Assembly: GCA_018262705.1 (NCBI GenBank)
Contig: JADFDQ010000001.1
Location: 1 to 64,000 of the forward strand
Source of the DNA: Xanthomonas sp.
GTDB lineage: Bacteria > Pseudomonadota > Gammaproteobacteria > Xanthomonadales > Xanthomonadaceae
DNA: 64,000 nt
Reading direction: 5' to 3'
A program made the translations under genes and the position numbers. Position 1 is the stretch's first letter; the number at the start of each line of letters is the position of its first letter. Below the pieces are notes generated by a model. That model was given only the letters and a program-made list of their open reading frames with translations. It did no database searches and had not been told where the DNA came from. Of the stretch, positions 19,991 to 29,209 are shown one piece after another.

Positions 19991-21907
19991 ATGAAATTAT
20001 CTCTTCCATCGCTGCAATTTATTTGGGTGCTGCTCGCGCTGGTGGCTGGCCCTGCCTACGGCCAGCAACCGCCTGTAGGTGCGCAGCAGCCTGCGCCTGC
20101 CACTGCTGCAGACCGCGCCGCCCAATTCGATGCCGTGTTCGAGCGGGTCGTGGGCCCGTCGTCGATGGACTCCAGCTTTGCCGAATACGACGCAAATCTC
20201 GACCGCCTGCACGTCCTGCTGCCGCCCGGCGACCAGGCGCGCGATATCCAGTTTCGCTCGGTGTACTGCGGCAGCGAACGCTGGAAGGATCCCGCCCAGG
20301 GGTTGGCTTACGCCAATGAAGCCCTCCGCCGCGCGCAGGCGGCCGGCGATATCGCATCCCAGGGCCGCGCTCGATTTTGCCGTGTCGATTTTCTTTCTAC
20401 CCTGAAAGGCGGGAAGGAGGCGTTGGCAGAAGCCGAACGCATGGTGGCCCTGCTGCAGAACTCCAGCGAACGCCAATTGTTTGCCGAGGCGCTGTCCCTG
20501 CGCGGCTCGCTGTTGTCGGATATGGGCGAACAGGCCAAAGCCTTGCTGGATTTCCAGCGAGCCCGCGCCGGCTACCGCGCCTCCGGGATCGAGCACGAAG
20601 TCGATGCCTTGTTGATGATGACGGCGGTGGCTTACCGCCGCATCGGCGATTGGGATCAGGCCGGACGTTATTTCACCCATGCCATTGGCCGCATGGAGGA
20701 AAAGCGCGACTGGGAACGGGTCGTGACCTACAACATCCAGCTGGGCTATCTCTACGACGAGTCCGGCGATCCAGACAAGGCCGAAGTTCCGTTGCGCGAA
20801 GCCATGCAGGTCGCCCGCAGCCACAACGATGCATCCGGCGTTGCCGGCGCACAGATCGCGATGGCGACGATCTTCATCGACCAGGAAAAGTTCGATGCTG
20901 CGCTGGATCAGCTCACTCAGGCGCAGGCCTTCGCCAAAACGCAAGAAGGCAACTGGAACACGGACGTGCTGGCACTGCTTTCAGGACAGGCGCTGGCCGG
21001 CCTGGGCGAGCATCAGCAAGCACTTGCCAACTACCGCGTGGCGCAGCCCTTGATCGAACGCGACGGCAACGAACGTTATCTGGCCACCCTGTTCCAGGCG
21101 CGATCCGCCAGCGAGGAGGCTCTGGGCAACACCACCGAAGCGCTGGCCGACTACAAACGCTACAGCGACCTGCAAACCAAGTTGCAGGGCAAGATGCGCT
21201 TCCAGCAAAACCGGCTGCTGGAGTACGAATATGAGATTCGGCGACGGGATTTCGAAAACCGGCGCCTGCGCGCCGAAGCGGCATCACGCCTGCAGCAAGT
21301 CAAGGCACTCGAAAGCGTTCGCCATTGGCAACGCCTAGCGATCATGCTCGGTGCGCTGCTGGTGGCCTTGTTGGCTTGGCTGGCGCTGCGGCAATGGCGC
21401 AAATCGCGCACGTTGCGCACGTTGGCCATGACCGATCCTTTGACGGGAATCGCAAGCCGACGGGCAATTGAAATGCTGCTGGACCGAGCACTGGCTCAGG
21501 CGGCAAGCAGCAAGCATCCGCTTACGGTGCTCATGCTTGACCTCGATCATTTCAAATCAATCAATGACCGTCACGGGCATGTCACTGGCGATCGAGTCCT
21601 GCGCGAGGCCGCTGCGATCTGGAAACAACAGCTGCGCGGGCACGACCACCTCGGTCGGATCGGCGGGGAAGAGTTCCTCATCCTGTGCCCGGACGCCAGC
21701 GACGATCAGGCCCGCAGCGTTGCCAATCGACTGCTGGAAGCCACCCGCGCGCACCGTGTTTCGGACATCGACTCCACCATCGTACTCTCGGTCAGCATCG
21801 GCATCGCGCAATCCACCACGGAAGACAGCCGAGAAACCCTGCTGGCGCGCGCAGACGCTGCGCTGTACCACGCCAAGCACGCGGGCAGAAATCGGGCTGA
21901 AACCTGA
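19991..21907 (+). CDS. GGDEF-domain diguanylate cyclase with N-terminal TPR sensor region and TM segment
   Basis: Signal sequence, TPR-like repeats, TM LAIMLGALLVALLAWLAL, then LTVLMLDLDHFKSINDRHGHVTGDRVLREAAAIWKQQLRGHDHLGRIGGEEFLILCP (GGEEF). Confidence 0.9.
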   Translation: MKLSLPSLQFIWVLLALVAGPAYGQQPPVGAQQPAPATAADRAAQFDAVFERVVGPSSMDSSFAEYDANLDRLHVLLPPGDQARDIQFRSVYCGSERWKDPAQGLAYANEALRRAQAAGDIASQGRARFCRVDFLSTLKGGKEALAEAERMVALLQNSSERQLFAEALSLRGSLLSDMGEQAKALLDFQRARAGYRASGIEHEVDALLMMTAVAYRRIGDWDQAGRYFTHAIGRMEEKRDWERVVTYNIQLGYLYDESGDPDKAEVPLREAMQVARSHNDASGVAGAQIAMATIFIDQEKFDAALDQLTQAQAFAKTQEGNWNTDVLALLSGQALAGLGEHQQALANYRVAQPLIERDGNERYLATLFQARSASEEALGNTTEALADYKRYSDLQTKLQGKMRFQQNRLLEYEYEIRRRDFENRRLRAEAASRLQQVKALESVRHWQRLAIMLGALLVALLAWLALRQWRKSRTLRTLAMTDPLTGIASRRAIEMLLDRALAQAASSKHPLTVLMLDLDHFKSINDRHGHVTGDRVLREAAAIWKQQLRGHDHLGRIGGEEFLILCPDASDDQARSVANRLLEATRAHRVSDIDSTIVLSVSIGIAQSTTEDSRETLLARADAALYHAKHAGRNRAET

Positions 21908-21989
21908 GAATCAGCCGTTCGTTTCTTCGACAAGACGCCAACCGGCAGCGGGCGCATAATCGCGCGTCACCTCACCGAGCAGACCTTGC

Positions 21990-22700
21990 ATGCCCCCGTT
22001 CTGGGTTCGTTTTTATCTGCGCCAAAGTCTCTTGCTTGCCATCGCCGGACTGGCGCTGCTGTCGATTTTCAATGGCAATCGGCTCGATCTTCTGCTGGCC
22101 GACCCTTGGTACGACCAGGTCAATCACCTCTGGCCCGAGCGCAACGCATGGTGGTCGAAGATCCTGATCCACAGCTGGTTCAAGGGCGTGCTGATTCTCG
22201 CTGCCCTCGCCTGCTTATGGACGACGTGGCGACATCGAAAGTTGGCGGATCACCGCCGATGGCGATTGGTGGCCGCCTCGGCGATCGTGGTGCCGCTGAT
22301 GATTTCGCTGTGGAAACGCACAAGCCCCCTGCACTGCCCGTGGGACGTCGATCGTTACGGCGGGTTTGCCCCCTATTTCGACCTGCTGTCTTCGCTCTCA
22401 TCGAATATCGCCAAGGCAGGTCACTGTTTCCCGGCAGGATTCGTCTCCACCAGCGGCTGGCTGCTGGCCTTCGCATTGTTGCGCTATCCGGAGAACCGCC
22501 GTTTCAGCTGGGGCGCAGGACTGGGCGCTGGCGCGCTGTGTCTGGGCCTTGGCTTCGTGCAGCAGATGCGCGGCGCGCATTTTCTCTCGCACGTACTGTG
22601 GTCGATCTGGATCAGCTGGGCGCTGGTGGTGGCTCTGCACGCGCTGCTTGGGGTCTGGCGAGCGCCGGCTTCGGAAACGCCCAACGCGCTTTCGTCTTGA
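21990..22700 (+). CDS. PAP2-family membrane phosphatase
   Basis: Polytopic; KRTSPLHCPWD; NIAKAGHCFPAGFVSTSGWLLAFAL; QMRGAHFLSHVLWS (PAP2 motifs). Confidence 0.82.
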   Translation: MPPFWVRFYLRQSLLLAIAGLALLSIFNGNRLDLLLADPWYDQVNHLWPERNAWWSKILIHSWFKGVLILAALACLWTTWRHRKLADHRRWRLVAASAIVVPLMISLWKRTSPLHCPWDVDRYGGFAPYFDLLSSLSSNIAKAGHCFPAGFVSTSGWLLAFALLRYPENRRFSWGAGLGAGALCLGLGFVQQMRGAHFLSHVLWSIWISWALVVALHALLGVWRAPASETPNALSS

Positions 22701-22727
22701 ATGGTTCAATCCCCGGTCGGGCACGCC

Positions 22728-23069
<342 letters not shown>

Positions 23070-23197
23070 TCATCCTCCTGTCGTGCGTGAAGCATACCGC
23101 GCCCAAGCGCGGCATTTTCCGATCCCGATCCATGGCAAATGCCGAGTGGTATCCGTCCGGGCGGCAGGCATCCTGATCTGGAGACCGGAGAGCCAAC

Positions 23198-23476
23198 ATG
23201 CACGCAGACCACACGATCGACATCGCCAGAATCGACGAACTTGCCCGTCGGCTCGGCAACCTCGTCCCGCCAACGCTGCGCGATGGTCGCGACGACCTGA
23301 GAGAAAACTTCAAGGCCGTTCTACAAAACGCGTTAGGCCGAATGAACCCGGTGACCCGCGACGAAATCGACGCGCTGCGCACGCAGACCGTGCGTCTGCT
23401 GGATCGTCTGGCCGACATCGAGTCGGAACTGGCCGAATGGCGCCAAACGGCTGGCACCCAGCCCGCGTCGAATTGA
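23198..23476 (+). CDS. ubiK: UbiK/BMFP accessory factor
   Basis: 92 aa; DELARRLGNLVPPTLRDGRDDLRENFKAVLQNALGRMNPVTRDEIDALRTQTVRLLDRLADIESEL. Confidence 0.82.
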   Translation: MHADHTIDIARIDELARRLGNLVPPTLRDGRDDLRENFKAVLQNALGRMNPVTRDEIDALRTQTVRLLDRLADIESELAEWRQTAGTQPASN

Positions 23477-23483
23477 GCTCGCC

Positions 23484-24998
23484 ATGAATCTCGCTGTAGT
23501 CAACAGTCGCGCCCGGATCGGCGTCGAAGCGCCTGCCGTGCGGGTCGAGGTCCACCTCGGCGGCGGGCTGCCGGCGATGTCGATCGTCGGACTGCCGGAA
23601 GCCGCGGTGCGCGAAGCCAAGGATCGCGTGCGCGCGGCGATCCAGTGCGCCCAGTTCGACTTCCCGGCGCGCAGGATCACCGTCAACCTCGCACCGGCCG
23701 ACCTGCCCAAGGACGGTGCGCGCTTTGATCTGGCGATCGCGTTGGGCATCCTTGCCGCCAGCGGTCAGATCTCGAATGAAGCGCTGGAGGGGCGGGAATT
23801 CCTCGGCGAACTGGCGCTCACCGGCGCCCTGCGCGGTTGCGACGGTACGCTGGCTGCCGCGCTCGCGGTCGGTGCCAGCGGCCGCCGCCTGATCGTCGCC
23901 CCGGACAACGGCAGTGAGGCCGCTTTGGCCAGCGGTGTCGAAATCCGCACCGCGCGAACATTGCTGGAAGTGTGCGCGGCGCTGGAGGGGCACACGGAAT
24001 TGCCTCAGGCGCAGCCGCAATCCTGCACGCCCGCGGCGACGGCCGATCTTGCCGACGTCCGCGGCCAGACCCACGCGCGGCGCGCGCTGGAAATCGCCGC
24101 CGCCGGCGCCCACCACCTGTTGTTCATCGGACCGCCCGGCAGCGGCAAGACCCTGCTGGCTTCGCGACTGGCCGGCATTCTGCCCGAACCGTCCGAAGCC
24201 GAGGCGCTGGAAGTGGCCAGTATTGCTTCAACCAGCGGCCACGGTCTGGATCTGGCGCACTGGCGACAGCGTCCGTTTCGCGCACCGCACCACACCGCCA
24301 GCGCCGTCGCGTTGGTGGGCGGTGGCGCCGATCCGCGTCCTGGCGAAATATCACTTGCCCACCACGGCGTGCTGTTCCTCGACGAGCTCCCGGAATGGAG
24401 TCGACACGCATTGGAAGTGCTGCGCGAACCGCTGGAATCGGGCAGCGTCGGCATCTCGCGCGCGGCCCGCCACTGCAGCTTTCCCGCCTGCTTCCAGCTG
24501 GTCGCCGCCATGAACCCCTGCCCCTGCGGCTGGGCCGGCGACCCGTCCGGGCGCTGTCTGTGCAGCGGCGAGATGATCCGCCGTTACCGGGCGCGCATTT
24601 CCGGTCCACTGCTGGAGCGCATCGACCTGCACGTGGAAGTGCCGCGCCTGCCGCCGACGCTGCTGCGCACCGATGCACCCGCGGGCGAATCCAGCGCCGA
24701 CGTCCGGGCGCGCGTGGTGGCGGCAAGGGCGCGCCAGCTGGCGCGTTGCAAGCAACCCAATGCACGCTTGGATCAATCACAAACCAACGCATTCTGCCGG
24801 CTCGCGCCGCGCGACAGTGCGCTGCTGGAACGCGCCGTGGAATCGCTGCAGCTGTCGGCGCGTTCATTGCATCGAATCTTGCGCGTGGCTCGCACGATCG
24901 CCGATCTGGACGCCAGCCCGACCATTGAAGCCCCGCATCTGACCGAAGCGATCGGCTACCGCAAGCTGGAACGGCAGGGCGATCGCGTCGCCGCCTGA
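23484..24998 (+). CDS. YifB-type Mg-chelatase-like AAA+ ATPase
   Basis: VEVHLGGGLPAMSIVGLPEAAVREAKDRVRAAI; LFIGPPGSGKTLLASRLAGILP; AMNPCPCGWAGDPSGRC. Confidence 0.93.
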   Translation: MNLAVVNSRARIGVEAPAVRVEVHLGGGLPAMSIVGLPEAAVREAKDRVRAAIQCAQFDFPARRITVNLAPADLPKDGARFDLAIALGILAASGQISNEALEGREFLGELALTGALRGCDGTLAAALAVGASGRRLIVAPDNGSEAALASGVEIRTARTLLEVCAALEGHTELPQAQPQSCTPAATADLADVRGQTHARRALEIAAAGAHHLLFIGPPGSGKTLLASRLAGILPEPSEAEALEVASIASTSGHGLDLAHWRQRPFRAPHHTASAVALVGGGADPRPGEISLAHHGVLFLDELPEWSRHALEVLREPLESGSVGISRAARHCSFPACFQLVAAMNPCPCGWAGDPSGRCLCSGEMIRRYRARISGPLLERIDLHVEVPRLPPTLLRTDAPAGESSADVRARVVAARARQLARCKQPNARLDQSQTNAFCRLAPRDSALLERAVESLQLSARSLHRILRVARTIADLDASPTIEAPHLTEAIGYRKLERQGDRVAA

Positions 24999-25057
24999 TG
25001 GTACGACCCGGCGCCAACGACTCTTGACATCGACACGACGCCGTTTCACCGAAGCAA

Positions 25058-25080
25058 ACGGGCCGGCACAGCCGGCCCGT
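25058..25080. terminator. Candidate bidirectional terminator hairpin between convergent yifB-like and aceA
   Basis: ACGGGCCGGC-aca-GCCGGCCCGT perfect 10-bp stem; no clear U-tract. Confidence 0.55.
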
Positions 25081-25100
25081 CCTGCCCGATGCGCGCGATC

Positions 25101-26399
25101 TCAGGCCGCCGCGCGCTTGCCGTGGAACTGCTCTTCCTCGGTGCTGCCCTTGAGCGCCACGGTCGAACTCTGTCCGCCTTGAATGGTCTGGGAGACGGCG
25201 TCGAAATAGCCGGTGCCGACCTCGCGCTGGTGCTTGACCGCGGTGAACCCGCGCTCGGCCGCTGCGAACTCCTTTTCCTGCAGCTCGACGAAAGCGCTCA
25301 TCTGCCGTCGCGCATAGCCGTAGGCCAGATCGAACATGCCGTAGTTGAGCGCATGGAAGCCGGCCAGCGTAATGAACTGGAACTTGTAACCATAGCTGGC
25401 GAGTTCCTTCTGGAACCTGGCAATCGTGGCGTCGTCCAGATTCTTCTTCCAGTTGAAGCTCGGCGAGCAGTTGTAGGCCAGGAGCTTGCCGGGGAACTTG
25501 CGGTGGATGGCCTCGGCGAACTTGCGGGCGAACTCCAGATCCGGCTTGCCGGTCTCACACCACACCAGATCGGCGTAGGGCGCATAGGCCAGACCGCGGC
25601 TGATCGCCTGCCCCAGCCCGTTCCTGGTCTTGTAGAAGCCTTCGGCCGTGCGCTCGCCGGTGCAAAACGGCGTGTCGTTGTCGTCCACGTCCGAAGTCAG
25701 CAGGTCGGCCGCCTCGGCGTCGGTGCGCGCCACGATCAGGGTCGGCACGCCGCACACGTCGGCCGCCAGCCGCGCCGCCGACAATTTTTCGACCGCCTCA
25801 CGGGTCGGCACCAGCACCTTGCCGCCCATGTGTCCGCACTTCTTCACGCTGGCCAGCTGGTCTTCGAAGTGCACGCCGGCCGCGCCGGCTTCGATCATCC
25901 CCTTCATCAGCTCGAAGGCGTTGAGGACGCCGCCGAATCCGGCCTCGGCGTCGGCCACGATCGGCTGCAGGTAGTCGATGCCGTGATCGCCCTCGGCGTG
26001 GCTGATCTGGTCGGCGCGCAGCAGCGTATTGTTGATGCGCTTGACCACCAGCGGCACCGAGTTGGCCGGATACAGCGACTGGTCGGGATACATTTCGCCG
26101 GCGACGTTGGCGTCGGCCGCCACCTGCCAACCGGACAGGTAGATCGCCTTCAGTCCGGCCTTGACCTGCTGCATGGCCTGGTTGCCGGTCAGCGCGCCCA
26201 GCGCGTTGACGAAATCTTCCTGGTGCAGCGATTTCCACAGCTTTTCGGCACCCAGCCGCGCCAGCGAATGCTCGATGTGGACGGTGCCGCGCAGGCGCAC
26301 CACGTCGGCGGCGGAATAGGTGCGGGTGATGCCGGCCCAACGTGGGTTGTTGGCCCAGTCGAGATTCAGCTGTTCTGCGGTCGGGAGCAGGTTCTTCAT
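25101..26399 (-). CDS. aceA: Isocitrate lyase
   Basis: [61 protein letters not shown] (KKCGH catalytic). Confidence 0.96.
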   Translation of the reverse strand: MKNLLPTAEQLNLDWANNPRWAGITRTYSAADVVRLRGTVHIEHSLARLGAEKLWKSLHQEDFVNALGALTGNQAMQQVKAGLKAIYLSGWQVAADANVAGEMYPDQSLYPANSVPLVVKRINNTLLRADQISHAEGDHGIDYLQPIVADAEAGFGGVLNAFELMKGMIEAGAAGVHFEDQLASVKKCGHMGGKVLVPTREAVEKLSAARLAADVCGVPTLIVARTDAEAADLLTSDVDDNDTPFCTGERTAEGFYKTRNGLGQAISRGLAYAPYADLVWCETGKPDLEFARKFAEAIHRKFPGKLLAYNCSPSFNWKKNLDDATIARFQKELASYGYKFQFITLAGFHALNYGMFDLAYGYARRQMSAFVELQEKEFAAAERGFTAVKHQREVGTGYFDAVSQTIQGGQSSTVALKGSTEEEQFHGKRAAA

Positions 26400-26439
26400 G
26401 ATCGGCCTCGTTGGAAAGTGGGGTGGGGACAACGGTGGT

Positions 26440-28059
26440 TTAGTCGAGCCGCTCGTAGGCGGGCAAGGTCAGGAAATCGGCCAGATCGCTGGCGTGGGTC
26501 AGGCGGTCGAGCAGTCCGATCGACTCGCCGACATGGTGGGCGCCGGGCATGCCCGGAATGCGCGCCAGCCGGCTGGGCAGCCCGATCAGGACGCGGTCGA
26601 GCAGGACGAAATCGATCGGGGTGCCGTCATCCAGCGCCAGCGGCTCGCTGCCGTCATCGGTGAAATGCAACCACTGCCAGAGTTGGGCGCGCGCGATCTC
26701 GGCGGTGGCCGCGTCTTCCATCAGGTGGTGGATCGGCACGCAGCCGTTGCCGTCCAGCCACGCGGCCAGATAGCGCACGCAGACCTCGATATTGTTTTCG
26801 AAGCCGACGCGGGTGATCGTGCCGGTCACCGGCTCGATCAGATCCTCGGCAACGACCTCGACGTCTTCGCGCAGAACGTGCTTCTGGTTCGGGCTGCGCA
26901 TGCGCGCATCGAAAATTTCGCGCGCCAGCGGAATCAGCGCCGGGTGCGCCACCCAGGTGCCGTCGTGACCGGCCGTGACTTCGCGCAGCTTGTCGGCGCG
27001 CACCTTGTCGAGCGCGACCGCGTTCGCGGCCGGATCGCCGTTGATCGGAATCTGCGCCGCCATCCCGCCCATCGCGTGGGCGCCGCGGCGGTGGCAGGTC
27101 CTAATCAGCAACTCCGAATAGGTGCGAAGGAACGTTCGCGTCATGCCGACCTGGCCGCGCTCCGGGAACACGTGGTCGCGGTGGCGACGGAAGGTCTTGA
27201 TGCAGGAAAAGATGTAGTCCCAGCGCCCGCAGTTCAGGCCGACGATGCGACCCTTGAGCGCATGCAGGATTTCGTCCATTTCGAACGCGGCCGGCAGCGT
27301 TTCGATCAGCACCGTTACCTTGACCTGTCCCTGCGGCAAACCCAGTTCGGCCTCGATGAAGGACAGCGCCTGCTCCCACAGCGCCGCCTCTTCCATCGAC
27401 TGCAGCTTGGGCAGGTACAGGTAGGGGCCGCGGTCCTTGCCCGCCAGCAGCGCGGCGTTGTGCAGCAGGAACAGCGCGGCGTCGAACAGCGCGCCGGACA
27501 TTCGCTGGCCGTCCACGCGGACGTGCTTTTCGTCCAGATGCCAGCCGCGCGGACGGACGAGCAGCACCGCCTGCTCCGATTCCGGCTTGAGCGCGTACTG
27601 CTTGCCGTTGTCCGCGGTGAACTCCAGCGTGCCGCGCACCGCCGCGCGCAGCGCCTGCTGGCCGCCGATCAGATTGGCCCAGGTCGGGCTGGTGCTGTCT
27701 TCGAAGTCGGCCATGAAGCAGCTCGCGCCGGAGTTGAGCGCGTTGATCACCATCTTCGGATCGACCGGCCCGGTGATCTCGACGCGACGGTCGCGCAGCG
27801 CGGCCGGGGTCGGCGCCACCGTCCACTCGCCGGCGCGGATCGCGGCGGTGTCGGGGCGGAATCCCGGCAGCGCGCCGGCGTCGAACGCCGCCTGGCGAAC
27901 GCTGCGCGCTGCCAGCCGCGACTGCCGCTCGGACTCGAAGCGGCGATGCAACCCGGCCAGCAGTTCCAGCGCCCTCGGGGTCAGAATCGCCTCCTGCCCC
28001 GGCAGCGCCGGGGTGATTTCAACGCCCGCTTCGAGGCGATCTTGCAACACGGCCGACAT
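26440..28059 (-). CDS. aceB: Malate synthase A
   Basis: Start [77 protein letters not shown]. Confidence 0.95.
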   Translation of the reverse strand: MSAVLQDRLEAGVEITPALPGQEAILTPRALELLAGLHRRFESERQSRLAARSVRQAAFDAGALPGFRPDTAAIRAGEWTVAPTPAALRDRRVEITGPVDPKMVINALNSGASCFMADFEDSTSPTWANLIGGQQALRAAVRGTLEFTADNGKQYALKPESEQAVLLVRPRGWHLDEKHVRVDGQRMSGALFDAALFLLHNAALLAGKDRGPYLYLPKLQSMEEAALWEQALSFIEAELGLPQGQVKVTVLIETLPAAFEMDEILHALKGRIVGLNCGRWDYIFSCIKTFRRHRDHVFPERGQVGMTRTFLRTYSELLIRTCHRRGAHAMGGMAAQIPINGDPAANAVALDKVRADKLREVTAGHDGTWVAHPALIPLAREIFDARMRSPNQKHVLREDVEVVAEDLIEPVTGTITRVGFENNIEVCVRYLAAWLDGNGCVPIHHLMEDAATAEIARAQLWQWLHFTDDGSEPLALDDGTPIDFVLLDRVLIGLPSRLARIPGMPGAHHVGESIGLLDRLTHASDLADFLTLPAYERLD

Positions 28060-28107
28060 CGGCAACTCCATGCAACGAATGGGCTCTCACCATCCGCAGC
28101 CGTGTGG

Positions 28108-28165
28108 TATTTGACAATATAGATTTGTCAATGTATTACATAATTTTTATAAATACTTAAGTTAA
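28108..28165. promoter_or_regulatory. AT-rich divergent regulatory region between aceB and a LysR gene
   Basis: TTGACAA-tatagat-TTGTCAA dyad (28111-28131), ATGTA-T-TACAT dyad (28131-28141), then an A/T-rich tract. Confidence 0.7.
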
Positions 28166-28169
28166 ATCA

Positions 28170-29138
28170 ATGGCGGGCGCCCCCATTTCCGCGCTGCGAT
28201 TCGCGTACAAAGGCTCGCGCCTGAAGCCGCTGCGGGCGTTTTGCCAGATCGCAAGACTTGGGTCGATTTCACGCGCCGCGGAAGCGCTGTTTCTCAGCCA
28301 GCCTGCGGTGTCGCTGCAGTTGCAGGCGCTGGAACGCGAACTCGGCGCACGGTTGTTCGAGCGCAGCGGGCGGCGCATGACGCTGTCGCGTGAGGGCGAG
28401 CTGCTTTACGACATGGCGCGCCCGCTGGTCGAGGGGCTGGACAACCTCGCCGCCAGCTTCCGCGAACGCGCGCGCGGTCTGGACGCTGGCGAACTGCACG
28501 TTGCGGCCGGCAGCTCCACGATCCTGTATCTGCTGCCGCAGTTCGTGGAAGCCTTCCGCAAGGCGTATCCGGAGGTACGGTTGACCCTGCACAACGTCAC
28601 CGGCGCCAGCGGCCTGGATCTGCTGCGCAGCGATGCCGTAGACCTGGCGGTGGGCTCGATGCTCGATGTTCCCGCCGACCTGAGCTACACGCCGGTCTAC
28701 CGCTTCGACCCAATGCTGATCACCCCGCCCGATCACCCGCTGGCACGCAAACGTGATTTGACGTTGGACGACTTGTCGCCCTACGGCCTGATCCTGCCGC
28801 CCAAGCGCCTGACCACCTACCGACTGGTCGATCTGGTGTTCCAGCAAAACCGGGTGCCGTACACGGTGGCCCTGGAAGTCGGCGGCTGGGAAGTGATCAA
28901 GCAGTACGTTGCCATGGGCCTGGGCATCAGCATCGTGACGGCGATCTGCCTGACCGAAGCCGACCGCCAGCGGCTGGTCGCGCGCTCGCTGGCGAACTGG
29001 TTTCCCGCGCGCAGCTACGGCATCGTGATGCGCAAGGGCAAATACCTGAGCAAACAGGCGCGCGCGTTCGTCGAACTGATCAACCCGCAGGCGCTGGCGC
29101 CGCGCCAATACGACGAGAGCGGGCATTCGGAGCGCTGA
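28170..29138 (+). CDS. LysR-family transcriptional regulator (CysB-like), divergent from aceBA
   Basis: RLKPLRAFCQIARLGSISRAAEALFLSQPAVSLQLQALERELGARLFERSGRRMTLSREGELL; LTTR HTH. Confidence 0.92.
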   Translation: MAGAPISALRFAYKGSRLKPLRAFCQIARLGSISRAAEALFLSQPAVSLQLQALERELGARLFERSGRRMTLSREGELLYDMARPLVEGLDNLAASFRERARGLDAGELHVAAGSSTILYLLPQFVEAFRKAYPEVRLTLHNVTGASGLDLLRSDAVDLAVGSMLDVPADLSYTPVYRFDPMLITPPDHPLARKRDLTLDDLSPYGLILPPKRLTTYRLVDLVFQQNRVPYTVALEVGGWEVIKQYVAMGLGISIVTAICLTEADRQRLVARSLANWFPARSYGIVMRKGKYLSKQARAFVELINPQALAPRQYDESGHSER

Positions 29139-29209
29139 AGGAAACTCCGCGAATGGATCCGGCGGAGGGTCGATGGCGACCATCCGTCACCGATCGCGTC
29201 ATCGCGCAG

